This document shows positions 53,270 to 64,000 of a DNA stretch of 64,000 nt, in pieces. Made by a program: the position numbers and the translations under genes. How positions within the stretch are numbered: the first letter of the stretch is position 1; each line of letters begins with the position of its first letter. Below the pieces are notes generated by a model, which saw only the letters and a list, made by a program, of their open reading frames with translations, had not been told where the DNA came from and ran no database searches. Source of the DNA: Geosiphon pyriformis (lineage: Eukaryota; Glomeromycota; Glomeromycetes; Archaeosporales; Geosiphonaceae); the NCBI GenBank assembly GCA_016748015.1, contig JAAOMT010000289.1:693639-757638 (forward strand), written 5' to 3'.

Positions 53270-54420
53270 GGTAATGTGGTGTTGTGATATGATTTTAGTC
53301 AATCTTCATGTACTGCTTTGGTTAAAATTTTGTTGTCCAGTCTTAATTTGTAAGCTCTATTTCCTAAAATTTTTTCTATGTGAAATGGTCCATCTTATTT
53401 GGGGTCAAATTTTCCACTCTATTGTTTTTCCACTTTGGTACAATATAAGAGTACTTTGTTTCTAATCTTGAATTCAACTGGTTTGTCTGTTAGTTGACTA
53501 TCATGTCTTTCTTTTTGTTTTTCTTGTGACTTCTGAATATTATCAGCTGCTCTTTTTTGTTTGTTTTCCAATGTTTTCATTAAGTCATATGTTCTTCTTA
53601 ACAATGTTTCTTGAAAATTCTCTTCTGTTATTGGTTCAATTGGATATGTGTTAACCTCTATCTCAACTGGTATTGTTGCTGTTCTACCATATACTAATTC
53701 AAATAGTGTTGCTTGTGTAGTATCTTGCTTCATTGTCCAATAAGCAAATAGTACTGATGGTATAAACAAATCCCATTCATCCTAGTTTTCTTGGCTGAGT
53801 TTGGCAATTGCTTCATACAATGTTCTATTAAATCTTTCAATTAGACCATTTGTTTGTGGATGATATGGTGATAATAGTGGCCTCTTAATTCCGAATCTCT
53901 GGCTTAATTCTGCTAATGTTTTATTCACAAAGTGGGTTTCTTGGTCTGATAATAGTTCTTTTGGACATTCATGTCAACAGATCAAATCTTAATAAACAAA
54001 TTCGGCAACAGATTCTGCATCTGCTCTTTGAATTGCTTTTGCTTCTGGCCATTTAGTGAGATAGTCTATGGCTACTGCAATATATCTGTTGCCTCCACTA
54101 GTAATTGTTAATGGTCTGACCAAGTCAATTCTAATACGATCAAATAGTTGTCCTACTTTGATTGGTCTTAATAGTTCATTGGGTTTTGTTCCTCCTTTTC
54201 TCTGACAAGCATCACAATTTTTAACATATTGGATGATGTCTGGATACATTGATGGCCAATAGTATCTCTTTCTGGTTTTTTTTATGATTGCTTCTTTATG
54301 AAAATGTCCTGCAGTTAGATCTGAGTGCATGTTAAACAGTATTGTCTCTTTTTCTGGTTCTGTAATTACTCTGGTTGGTTGATCTGAATCTTTTCTATTT
54401 TTCCAATAAAGTATATTTCG
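53270..54420 (-). pseudogene. Element B integrase
   Basis: HHCC region HKEAIIKKTRKRYYWPSMYP and CDACQRKG, then core IRIDLVRP with the first Asp intact (lost in D). The second catalytic block (QETHFVNKTLA) reads Glu-Thr where D has DQGTH, and the Glu block NGLIERFNRTL is followed by an in-frame stop. Then FAYWTMKQDTTQATLFELVY and a GPY/F-like end. Frames 54330-53989 and 53769-53419 are open. Confidence 0.88.
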
Positions 54421-54689
54421 GTAAGTGATAAAATATTTGGATTGTTGTTTAATCCTCTTTTGTTCCAGTTGAGATAATTTTTCTTGAACTGTTGAGTATC
54501 TATATAATATTGAAGTTGTTAATATTTTTGTATGTTCATCTTTTGTTATATTTTTGTGAGTATTGTTTTGGTTTTGTTATATTTTTAGGTTGAAATGTTC
54601 TTAGATTTGTCTTATTCGTGACAGACCATCAGCATTTCCATTGTTTTTTCCTTTTTTATAATGTATAGTATAAGTATATGGCGAAAGTG

Positions 54690-56035
54690 CCATTTTTCAT
54701 CTTGACTGTCTTCTGTCTCCAAATTCTTGTTTTTGGAGTGATGTCAATTTTTTGTGATCTGTGTACATCTCAAACTTTTGGCTCAAGTATTCTTTCCATT
54801 TTATAACTGCCCAATATATTGCTAAGTGTTCTAGTTCCAGAGTTCCATAGTTCTTTTCAGCTGATGTTAAGCCTCTACTGGCATAAGCTACTGGATGTTC
54901 TCTTCTATCTGGTCCTCTCTGAGATAGTACTGCTCCCAATGCTTGGCCTGATGCATTGGTGGTGATGATGAATGGTTTGCTATGATCTGGATAAATCAAT
55001 ACTAGAGCTTGAATAAGCTTTCTTCTTAAGATGTCAAAAGCTTCTTGCTGGGTTTTAGTCAATTCATATTTTGTATTCTTGGTTTGGAGATGATTAAGTG
55101 GCTGAGATATCTTGGAAAAATCTTTGATAAAGCAGCAATAGTAGCCTGCAAATCCTAAGAATGATTTTAACTCAGTCATGTTGGTTGGTACTGAGAATTT
55201 CTTTACTATCTCTATCTTATTCAGATCCATCTTGATGCCATCTTTGCTGACTATATGTCCCAAGAATTTTAGTTCTGTTTTGCCAAAAAAACATTTGGTT
55301 GCATTTAACTTCAATTTTGCTCATCATAGTCTTTCGAATACTTGTTGGAGATAATGAAGATGATCATCAAATGTTTTTGAGAACATGTTGGTGTCATTCA
55401 GATAGACTACTACTGATTTCCATAATAAGTTGGTGTATACTATTTTCATTAGCCATTGGAATATGGCTGGAGCATTCATCAAACCAAATGACATGACTTC
55501 AAACTCAAAATTCCTTTCTCTTGTTGTGAAAGCCATCTTTTCTTTGTCTGCTGGATCCATAGCTACTTGCCAGTAACCACTGTTCAAGTCTAATGTTGAG
55601 AATTATTTGTTTCCACCAAAAGCATTAAATAATTTCTGAATTTGTGGAGTTGGGTAGCTGTTTCCATGAGTAATTTCATTGAGCTTTCTATAATCCACAC
55701 AAAAGCAAATCTTTCCATTTTTTTTCTGGATGAGTACTACTGGTGACGACCATGGGCTCATTGATGGCTGAATTAACCTGTTGTCAAGCATTCAATTGAT
55801 TTCTTGATGGATGATCTCATGGCTGGCTGGTGGTATTCTATATGCTTGTTGTTTAATTGGCATTGCATCTCCAGTCTTAATCTGGTGTTGGATGATCTTA
55901 GTTCTGCCAAATTCATTTTCACTGGCAAAGATGTTATTGAAATTGGCAAGCAACATTTTGAGCTGCATACATTGAAGTGGGTTTAAGTTTCCCATGTTTA
56001 TCTGTTCTAATTGTTCTGGTTGTAGCAGATAACAT
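54690..56035 (-). pseudogene. Element B reverse transcriptase and RNase H
   Basis: Blocks in order: MGNLNPLQCMQLKMLLANF, AYRIPPASHEIIHQEIN, SPWSSPVVLIQKKNGK, FCVDYRKLNEITH and FEVMSFGLMNAPAIFQWLM. The catalytic YxDD is changed to YLNDTN. The 205-codon frame 55314-54697 covers the RT thumb and RNase H (ITTNASGQALGAVL, with the RNase H Asp changed to Asn; YTDHKKL kept). Stops at 55796 and 55600 replace expected Trp codons. Confidence 0.92.
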
Positions 56036-56040
56036 TTGTT

Positions 56041-57365
56041 TTATCTGTAGATTGTTTGTAATGTAATGTCTACATATCCACAAAGCTGTGGAAAATCTGA
56101 AATGCTGCTTGGTGTTTGATCTTCAATTTTCATGGTTAAATATTCAAGAGTGGTTCCTTCTGGTATCTCTACAACATTTTTAGTGTTGTTGTAAATGAAA
56201 ATTTTGATATGATTATGGCTCTTGGCTGGTATGTGTAGATTAATAAGTCCAATTTCTTCTGATTCATAAAGGCTTGCTTCTACTTCAAAAATTTGTGCTT
56301 GATCCCTCACCTTTCTTTCTATGACTACCATGTACTAGTTATATGGTGAAATGGAAATTGCTTGGCCAGTTGAGATAATTTCTCTTTGGTCAACAATTTT
56401 TTCTTTCACCATATTAACTGGTACATCTATTCTATTTATTGATCTAAATCCCTGTATCCCTCTAGCTGTTATCCCTAATTCTTTCTTATTTTTTATTGAC
56501 ACTAACTGAGCTATTTTCACCAGAGGCAGGAATATTGCTTGTGTTATTCTTTTATTTGGCTCTATAACATAGGCCTTTTCTGAGTCATTTGTAACATAGC
56601 AATAATATTTTCTATGTATCCTGCGTCAATTATTCCTTCTCTGATGTTTATCCCTTTTTTTGCTAAACTACTCCAAGATGCTAGTTGAATCATTGTTGTT
56701 GCTGGGATTTCCAGCATTATTTTCAGATCAATGCAGGTGCACAAATGTGGTTCCAATTTGATGACATCTTTTCCTGAATATCTCAAGTCAAATCTGGCAT
56801 TAATATTATGCATGCATTTTGGCATAATACCTTCATTATTATTACTGAACCATTTCAGTTCTTGTTCCTTGGTGAGGTCAGGAAGCATGATATATTGTTC
56901 ATAATTTGAGTCGGAGTTTGAATCTGAGTTAATATTGTTGTCATTGTCATTGCCATTTTGAATGAAGCTGGAACCATTATTCTCATCATCATCATTGTCG
57001 GAGTTTGAATTGGGATCGAATGGTAATTTTGACTCTGATGTGCAGCTGCTGATTGGTTCTTCCTCTTTGGGGATTGTGTAGATCATGCATGATGGTGGAT
57101 TGTAAATAAGATCACAATCATTACAATATTCAAAGTCACTGGGAATTAAACAATGGTGACACAGTCTTGTATTCAACTGTGCTAGCCATTGTTTTTGCTC
57201 CTTTCTAGTGGGTGCCAAGTTTTGGTAGTGTTCATGGAACTCTTCTGGTTCCAGAAAATTTATGACTGGCTCTGTGTTCCAGTCAAGTTTGATGGATTCT
57301 GGTGGGTTGTTTTTAATTGTCCTAATTTCTTCTAGTGACGTGTCTTCAATTTTGGCAATTGCCAT
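56041..57365 (-). pseudogene. Element B dUTPase region
   Basis: The longest open frame of the element (267 codons, 57365-56562). It starts with a small cluster CHHC...CNDC, then an Asp/Asn/Ser-rich spacer, then dUTPase motifs: ARFDLRYSGKD, SSLAKKGI with the motif-2 Arg changed to Trp (WSSLAKK), IDAGYIENI with the catalytic Asp kept. A stop or frameshift follows the motif-4 region. The segment down to 56041 is the linker to RT (NLHIPAKSHNHIKIFIY), also present in D. Confidence 0.87.
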
Positions 57366-57399
57366 TTGCTATAATTTATTGTTGTCGTGTGGACAACTA

Positions 57400-57730
57400 T
57401 CCAATTGCTATACAGCTCTTCTCCAGGCGGCTTCTATTGGTGTCTCTTTCTTGACCCAGTCACTGATGAAGATTGTGTATTGGCAGGAAATATTGCATGT
57501 TTCCCCTCTTCCAGGAATGTTGTTCCATATTCTTTTGTCAAAAAGAGTTTCTCCACAGGCTAAACATGGTGTATTATCCCATTTTCTCACTCGTTTTGGT
57601 CTTCCAAAACATTCAACGAGGCATGTGTGACAATAGAACTTGGTTGCCATTTGATATTCTTCGTCATCACCACAACATGCACCCATTGACAACAATTTCT
57701 TGCTGCAATTGACGCACACTAGTTTGGGTT
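57400..57730 (-). pseudogene. Element B Cys-rich domain
   Basis: The cleanest copy of the domain: CVNC at its start, a CC pair ten residues on, CHTC, CLAC and CNISC, 78 residues from first to last Cys, with a basic patch (RPKRVRKWDNTP) between the second and third pairs. Four pairs could hold two zinc ions. It stands between protease and dUTPase in all three elements. I know no named gypsy domain like it; a zinc-ribbon nucleic-acid binder is a guess. Confidence 0.75.
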
Positions 57731-58073
57731 GGCAATAGGTGAATTGTTGTGGTATTGTGTGTTGATAGAAGATATATGGGTTTGTTGGCAGTGGCTCTTC
57801 TTCTTTTGCTTTTTCTTTCCCTTTGTTGCTTTCTTCTCATTTCCAGCTTGGTGTTGGTTTCCTTTCATCATTGTCAGTCCAAGTCAGGTTGTTTGTTTCT
57901 TAAGTAAGTTCCTCTCTTTGTTTTCCCTTGGGGTTGTTGTCCTACGATAGTATTGGTGGTAGCTCATGGTGGTCTTTGTTGTTGGTCTAAGTGTCAATAG
58001 TGGTTCTACAGGTAGGTTTTTTTCCTTGTTCCTTCTTTCCATTGTTATTGTCATCCCAGGTGAGTATTGGTAG

Positions 58074-58951
58074 TGTTATGGTTTAAGAATTTAGCAAAAA
58101 GAATCATAAAAATAATACAAACTATTTAATCATAATATAGCACAGTAATAATCTTAGAAAGGTAATGATTAACATAGTAGCAAACACCATCTCGCAATAG
58201 TGGCAAGCACCAGTTCACAATAGCAGCCAACACCAACTGGTGATAGTAGTAAACACCAGGTTAAAATATCAAAAAGAAAGTATTACAATATGTTTTCTCA
58301 TAGAACTACAAACATGTATATATACAGTAGTTTTAATATTGGGAAAAAAACAATCAAGTAATAAAAATCATAACTTATCAAGTAATAGATCCAATTTTAT
58401 CCAACAAACTTCACTTTAAATCATACTTTCAAATTAAATATCCCAAGAAACCTTTAAATCAAAAAGAAATGAAAAAGAATATTTAAAACTGAATTATTAC
58501 AACCTAAAGTATTAAGAAACTTACTTGTATTATTTATTGAATGAAACTATCATTCATCAACTGAATCTCTTAGAAGAATAATTCTTGATCAAGATTATTC
58601 ATGTTGTTATTAATTGATAAAAGCTTTATTGTAAGAATTAGAAAAAAAGCGCTAAAGACCATTAACATTCTGTGTTTCTAGATTAGAGAAACACATCAGA
58701 CAATTGCAAGGATAGCCTCAGAAAAGACCCCAAACAGTGGGTAGATTTCAGTTCAGCCTCTAAGAAGGAGTACATAAACACACACAACAATCAGGAATTG
58801 AAGAATAACTTACATCACAACATTAAAAAGAAAGCCTTCAGTATAACAGTGACATTATCACACAAATAGAATTAAGGAACTCACGAAAGACTGATTGCAA
58901 TTAAAACAGGATATCAGCAATTAAATATAACAAGAAAACCATCTCATAACA
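58074..58951 (+). mobile_element. Solo LTR of a further family (E) inside element B
   Basis: 878 bp from TGTTATGG to CTCATAACA, flanked by GTAG (58070-58073) and GCAG (58952-58955), a 4-bp duplication with one C/T change. When removed, the B frame reads on from HNELLLP to LTWDDNNN as in D. It has a 4 x 23-bp array and TATATATA at 58317-58324, which implies plus orientation. No internal region. Confidence 0.85.
58175..58266 (+). repeat. U3 array of the E-family LTR: four 23-bp units
   Basis: Units at 58175, 58198, 58221 and 58244, each starting TAG and sharing CAAxCACCA (for example TAGTGGCAAGCACCAGTT...). The array ends 50 bp before TATATATA. Confidence 0.85.
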
Positions 58952-58959
58952 GCAGCAGT

Positions 58960-59720
58960 TCATTGTGGTCGACATCAGCTCACAATACTTGGTATGCCTT
59001 CCAAGTAGGCTTTAGTTTTTTCTTCTCGAGATCGATAAGTGGCACTGATGTTGTAATGTTGTTAGGTTTGAAATGGCCACACGTTGCCAGTACTTGCATG
59101 TGTTGGCCATTTTGGCTGAGCTGGAGTTCCTGTATGGTCCAGTCGAGAATGGCATTGTTTTTAGACAACCAATCATTGCCCACTAGTGCTTAGTATTGGG
59201 TTGCTTCCATCACTAAGACTTTGATGAGAGTAATGATGCCATTAACTTCAATTGGAAGGTCATTAATTTCACCAATAGGCGTTTTCATGGTACCATCAGC
59301 AGTGATAATTCTAGTGCTGGCAGTTCGATCAACTCAGTAACCTAATTGATCCATGAGTTGTTGTGTAATGATGCTGCCTGCTGAACTACTGTTAAGAATT
59401 AACTTGATAGAGTGGCCATCAACTTTTGCATCAGTGTACATGGCAGTGATGGGTTTTTTTTCCAGAGCTGCTTCACTGAATAAAGGGATTAACATAACTT
59501 CCTTGAATTCAAATAAAAAGATGGCTGCCAAAGACTCGTCATTGGTGATGATTGCTGGTAGAATGTTGTTGGTAAGTATTGTTGGTTGTTGATCGAGTTC
59601 TGGATTGTTGGAAGTGATGTCTTCTGAAGTAACCAGGAGACTTAAATAGTTCTGGGAATTCAGGTTTTGGGTGGAACCGATACCCGAATTTCACTGACAA
59701 GATCCTGATTGTTGGCCTGA
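58960..59720 (-). pseudogene. Element B protease
   Basis: Read on the minus strand: IFLFEFKEVMLIPLFSEAAL, MYTDAKVDGHSIKLILNS with the active-site Asp changed to Asn (LNSSSAGS for an expected LDS-type box), AGSIITQQLMDQLG, then IKVLVMEATQY and VGNDWLSKNNAILDW. Retropepsin needs this Asp, so the enzyme is inactive. The following linker is cut by the E solo LTR. Confidence 0.87.
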
Positions 59721-60069
59721 TAAACTGAAGATTGGTTGATGAACAACTATCGCTAATTTTCAGTTTTGGGTGATTCTGAATTTCGGATTTCCTGACATCA
59801 TTATAGCTGAGTTTTGGTGTGGTGTTTGAACTTGTTGGGATTGATAAATTACTTGAGGCTGTAACTGATAAATGACTTGTGGCTGTGGTTGATAAATTGT
59901 TGGTGGCTGTGGCTGATAAATGGGCAGTTGATATATTGTTGGCTGATAAATTGGTTGCTACATTATAGGCAGATAAGCATTTTAATATTGCTCTTGATTG
60001 GATTGGTGATTTGAAGTCTGAAACTGGCGATCGGAGTTTCGATAATGATTTTCCGATTGTGAGTTGTTA

Positions 60070-61832
60070 TAAATATGGCAGTTTGTCCTAATATGCCCTT
60101 GTTTACCACAGTTGTAACAGACACACATTTCTGGCTGTCATGACTGATTAGTGGATGATCCTGGACATGCTTGATTCTGAAAACAATTCATGTTTTCTAA
60201 ATCATTATGTCATTGGGGTGGCTAATAAATTGTATGATTGTCAGCTAAGTAGCCCTCTAATTTCTGATTGATGTTGTCACTGAATTGTTTTAGCTTGGAA
60301 TCCAGGTCAGATGATCTATTCATTACTAAATTCACAGCTTAGACATGGTTAGCTTCTAACTCGGCGGCTTCAAAATCTCTGGCATGAATCATGGCGGTTG
60401 GGAGATCAATTAGATGCATTGGACATACTCGCTGGAGGATGCTACTGCACAATCCTCAGATGAATTGGTTCAAGATCTGTGGCACTGTAAAGTAGTCAGC
60501 TTGGATTGTCTGAATTTGGTGCAGATTTCTATGGAAGCATCTCAAGTAAGTGGTGATTGCTTCTATGTCTCCTTGTTTGATGGTGGTGAAAGTACTTGCC
60601 AAGTGGTTGATGCTGTTGTTGTCACTAAAATACCTCAAAAATTCTAATTTGAAGGCATTAAAGTTTTGAGATTTCTGAACTAGACTGTAATACCAAGAGT
60701 CTGCCATGTCTTTGAGAAAATAGAGGATGATTTGCATGGTTCTGGCATTATCCCAGTTATTAGCAGTGATTGCTTTGGCGATGTTGTTAATCTAGGCTTG
60801 AGCATTGTCTTCTTTGCCAGTAAATTTCTTGAGTTTGGCTATTGGTGCATATGCCATTGGATCTAAGTTGGGTTGTGATGGTTGTTGAAGTGGTACTAGT
60901 AGCTGTTAGATCTGCTGATGTGGTTGTTGTAGTGGCTGGCCAATTGGTTCAACTGGTGGTGGGTTAATGACAATAACAGGTGGTAAGTCTGGTTGATTAA
61001 TTAGATTGGAGTTTTGATTGTTCTGATTTGGCGGTGGTTGAATATTTAGGGTTTTGATTTTTGGGTTTTCTAAATTTAAATTTTGCTGGGTTTGAAGATT
61101 CAGTGTTTTAACTTCTGGGTTTTCAGTAATCAGATTCTGGTAAGTAAATTCTTGATCTTCTGATTCTTCTTCCTCTTCTTCTTCAGATAGTTCTCACAGG
61201 GTAGTGGTTCCAAAGTCTGGTTGAAATGGCAGTGATCAAATTCCTGATAGTGTTGGTAATCGCAATTTAAATTCTTTAAAATATTTGCCATATGGTTCTA
61301 ATAACTCCACTTTCCTTTGTTTACTTTGGAATGGGAATCGTCCAAATGTTAATGTCACATTTGATGTGAACGCGCCTGTTGATAAAATGTTGATGGCACT
61401 TCCGGGTATATAGTGATAAGATAAATTGGTTGGTGATTCAACTCTTGTCTTTTTCCAAGTAGGTAGTTGTATTTTTCTGGGAGTTACTGTTGGTGTTTGT
61501 AGTTTTCCTTTGTTTTTATTAGTGTATGTAATTGGATATCTTTGTTGAGTGTGATGTTCAATTTTTTTGTTGATTTTAGTAATAATGGATGCGAAATTAT
61601 GATTTGTTGGTAGGTTGGTGTTTTAAATTAATTCTCTGTAGAAAGTTTCTCTTGCTGATTCAGTATTCACTAGTGTTCTTAACAAAGAAGAAATCTTTTC
61701 GTTGATGTAAAAATTAAAGACTGATTTAGCAGATATATGATTGTGGTTTAATCCCAAGTGTTGACAATAGTGTTGAAATAAGGATTTCACAAATCCTAAA
61801 TAGTTTGCTCCTATATTTTCTGATTCTGCCAC
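60070..61832 (-). pseudogene. Element B gag
   Basis: Starts MAESENIGANYLGFVKS just after the PBS, continues through Gln/Pro-rich sequence to the capsid-type domain (about 60860-60240; YFLKDMADSWYYSLVQKSQ) and a CCHC knuckle CYNCGKQGHIRTNC near 60073-60117. Beyond it is a run of IYQPQPQVIYQ repeats. Stops and shifts break the frame in at least five places. Confidence 0.85.
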
Positions 61833-61880
61833 TTTTGGATGATGTTTGTTGGTGCTGGTTCTCTGTAGAATTATACCTTA

Positions 61881-61892
61881 CAGGGAGCACCA
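61881..61892 (-). promoter_or_regulatory. Primer-binding site of element B
   Basis: On the minus strand TGGTGCTCCCTG, two bases after the 5' LTR; the best-preserved of the three sites. It would pair with a tRNA whose 3' end is CAGGGAGCACCA. Confidence 0.78.
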
Positions 61893-61894
61893 AA

Positions 61895-62749
61895 TGTTAC
61901 CAGTAATTATTTGGGGTCTCAGGTTAAATAACAAACCCGTAACTTGGTGCTCAAAAGCTACTCGTGTTATTGATAATATCTTTAAGTGGTTGGTATCTAA
62001 AGGTTTTCCAAATGAGTCCTTTGTATAATGAACAGAGATTCAATAGTTGTTTTATCTGTAGCTTCTCAGACTCGCAAGTCTGTCAATTTTTTTTTCGGCT
62101 TAGTGGCCGGCAATTTTTTGGTAAGTAATCCGTATCTTTTGTACGTGTTCTACCCACTTGTAGGGGTCTTTTATCAGGCAATTCTTGACATCAGTAATCA
62201 GCACTTTTAATTAACCAATTAGTGCACAACAATCAAATCAAAATAAAATAAAGAAAAAAAAATAAAATAAAAATAAAGAAAAAAAAAAATAAGCCAAGGT
62301 TATTTACAAGTTAGTATTCCGTTAATAGCCGTAATCAAGAACTATTGTTTTAATGTGATTAAGTATCAATTTCTATCAACATGGAGTGTTGATAGTGGAA
62401 TTAGGTTTGAGATACTAAATAGTTATTTATTATGTTTAGAAGGTTGTTTTGAAAATCTAAACTTGGAGGTCTCTTTTTTCAGCTTTTAATACTACTGTTA
62501 TATATACATAATTGAGATTTCTCAATTCTTTAATTCTTCATGACAGGAATCCTGAAATTTCTGGAATCCTGCAATTCTTTTGAGAGAAATCCTGGAATTC
62601 TGAAATTCTGCAATTCCTTATTGGGGAATCCTGAAATTCTTAGAATCCTGCAATTTCTGAGAAGAATCCTGGAATTTCATATTTACTACGTTTACTTCTG
62701 ATTGGCTAATAATTATGCTAATATTTTTTCTATATTTCTATGAGTAACA
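61895..62749 (-). repeat. 5' LTR of element B
   Basis: 855 bp, TGTTACCAGTAATTATTTGG...GAGTAACA as written on the plus strand, with perfect TGTTAC/GTAACA ends. TATATATA at 62499-62506; GAATTCC-type array at about 62515-62675, on the U3 side of the TATA box. Confidence 0.94.
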
Positions 62750-62753
62750 ATGC

Positions 62754-64000
62754 TTTGTAATAACCAATGATATTTAGAATACTATGCTCTTAACATTCCT
62801 CTGCCAAATGAGAATGATAAAAATGAAATCGAATTTGGAGTATCTGAACTGGTAGAAGAACTATCAATCACCCCCATTTATCTTTTTAAAAATCAACCAC
62901 CCTTATAACTTAAATATTTCAACAACTATGGCCAAGGAATCAGACCAGAAAAAACACACGAGATTAATGCTGCATATGATCTAAGATACCCAGGAAAAGA
63001 TACTTTGGTTCTTCAACCAAAGTCCTTAACAAAAATCAATTTCAAAATTGCTCTTGAAATTCCACTTAAAGCAATGATTCAAATTGCATCCAGATTATCA
63101 TTGGCAAGCAAAGGAATCAACATTAAAGGAGGAATCATAGATGCAAAATATACTGAAAACATTACCATCATGTTGCAGAATAAAATAGACAAACTATTCA
63201 GGATTGAACATGCCAAAAAAATTGCCCAAGCAATTTATCTACTCTTAATCAACATTTTGGGTTTACAATCAGTTAACAACAGAGAACAATTGGGAAAAAG
63301 TGAAAGAAAAATGCAAGATTTTGGTTCAACTGGATGATTTACAGTGCCAGTAAACATAACTCTCAATGCACAGAATGAATTCCACCAGATTCTTCAACTT
63401 CCCCAACCAATTACCATTTCACCTTTTGGAGAACATCAAGAAATTTACATTTGCTCAAAACCTACCACTACCCAACAAATCTTTGAGTCCAATGAACAAA
63501 TCTGTTTAAAGCATGAAATCTCAATCCCAAACGTTTATATTCCCAAAAGAATGAAAAAATTTTGAGTTACATTCTACAACCCCAATAATTACCCTATTGT
63601 CTTATTGAATAAATTAGAAATTGGAATCATATGCAGCAATATTTTCCAAGATGAAAATCCTCAAATTGTCTCTAATTTTATTGAAATTATAAAACATATA
63701 TTACTTTCAAATTCAAACATCATTTCTACTACCAAAAACTACCACTTTTTGGAAGAAAAACTCTCTCAAATCAACATGGGTCTCTTAAAACCCCAACAAC
63801 AAAGACAATTAAAACAGCTAATAGCTGAATTTGCAGATATATTTGCAAAAGACAACAATGATCTTGAAAAAACTAATATTGTTCAACACCAAATCTATAC
63901 AGAAGATGCTCTACCAAAACAATAATAAGCATATTGAATTCCATCTGCTAGCCACCAATTCATCAGAAAAGAAGTACAAAGAATGCTCAAAAATGGATTA
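62754..64000 (+). pseudogene. Element C: dUTPase, linker and start of RT (runs off window)
   Basis: Resumes in frame from 51597 (CEKCVM then LCNNQ). dUTPase motifs: AAYDLRYPGKDTL, SRLSLASKGI, IDAKYTENI and IAQAIYLLL; the spacer before them is short and lacks the Asn/Ser run of B and D. The linker (63340-63760) holds several stops. SQINMGLLKPQQQRQLKQLI introduces RT, and the frame reaches the AYWIPSASHQFIRKE block before the window ends. Confidence 0.87.

Larger units (their letters stand above)
51598..62749 (-). mobile_element. Element B: full-length Ty3/gypsy retrotransposon, minus strand
   Basis: LTRs at 61895-62749 (5') and 51598-52463 (3') are flanked by the 4-bp target duplication ATGC (51594-51597 and 62750-62753). 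The interior, read on the minus strand, holds PBS, gag, protease, Cys-rich domain, dUTPase, RT, RNase H, integrase, tail frame and PPT, in the same order as D. A foreign solo LTR (58074-58951) sits in the Cys-rich linker. It is dead: protease LNS and RT YLND, both by G-to-A, plus scattered stops. Confidence 0.95.
36196..64000 (+). mobile_element. Element C: outer Ty3/gypsy retrotransposon, host of nested insertions, right end beyond window
   Basis: Its pieces are the 5' LTR (to 38386), gag (38420-40013), gag end, protease and Cys-rich region (50002-51597), and dUTPase through the start of RT (62754-64000). They join in frame once element D and element B and one copy of each target duplication are removed. 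It is the oldest layer. The coding strand is A-rich and G-poor. The frames hold several stops, mostly at expected Gln or Trp positions. Confidence 0.88.

Overview
The window is nuclear DNA of an AT-rich, intron-containing fungus. Conserved single-copy eukaryotic genes are split by short GT-AG introns, with a few apparent GC-AG ones. Gene islands alternate with very AT-rich, repeat-derived tracts, and the last 28 kb is a nest of Ty3/gypsy-type LTR retrotransposons. The composition and repeat load fit an early-diverging fungus such as an arbuscular mycorrhizal Glomeromycotina species, but that placement is an inference; no rRNA or marker gene here proves it.

Layout. 1-754 (minus): 5' exons of an oxysterol-binding protein (OSBP/Osh family), running off the left edge. 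3155-4760 (plus): a two-exon gene for a 515-aa protein with an N-terminal PIP box, repeated KEN-W-F motifs, a ubiquitin-binding motif and a REV1-type C-terminal domain, but no polymerase. 5645-12343 (minus): BRR2, the U5 snRNP helicase. 12526-12545 is a gap of 20 Ns; the 913 bp after it repeat the 913 bp before it, which is an assembly overlap and not a gene duplication. 13516-16050 (plus): CCT7 (chaperonin eta subunit), head-to-head with BRR2 and tail-to-tail with SEH1 (16220-17729, minus). 17730-24866: AT-rich graveyard of decayed retroelements. 25144-27821 (minus): UBA2, the SUMO E1 subunit. 29912-32960 (plus): mitochondrial HSP70. 32961-36195: a second AT-rich tract.

From about 36196 to the right edge lies one old plus-strand Ty3/gypsy element (called C). 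It has been broken by a solo LTR (36866-38077, TSD TTGG), by a complete plus-strand element D (40014-49997, TSD CAGT) and by a complete minus-strand element B (51598-62749, TSD ATGC). B itself carries another solo LTR (58074-58951, TSD GYAG). C resumes at 62754 and leaves the window at the start of its reverse transcriptase. All are dead: frames carry many stops, and catalytic Asp codons of protease, RT and integrase are changed to Asn.

The elements share an unusual order: gag with CCHC knuckle, retropepsin, a cysteine-rich domain of four Cys pairs, a second small Cys cluster, dUTPase, RT, RNase H, integrase, and a further reading frame after integrase (seen in B and D). Each LTR family has its own short tandem array just upstream of a TATA box, like retroviral U3 enhancer repeats.

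The host genes are housekeeping genes for splicing, protein folding, nuclear pore/TORC1 signalling, SUMO activation and lipid transfer. They share no pathway and appear to be neighbours by chance. The most novel item is the PIP/KEN/UBM/REV1-CTD protein.
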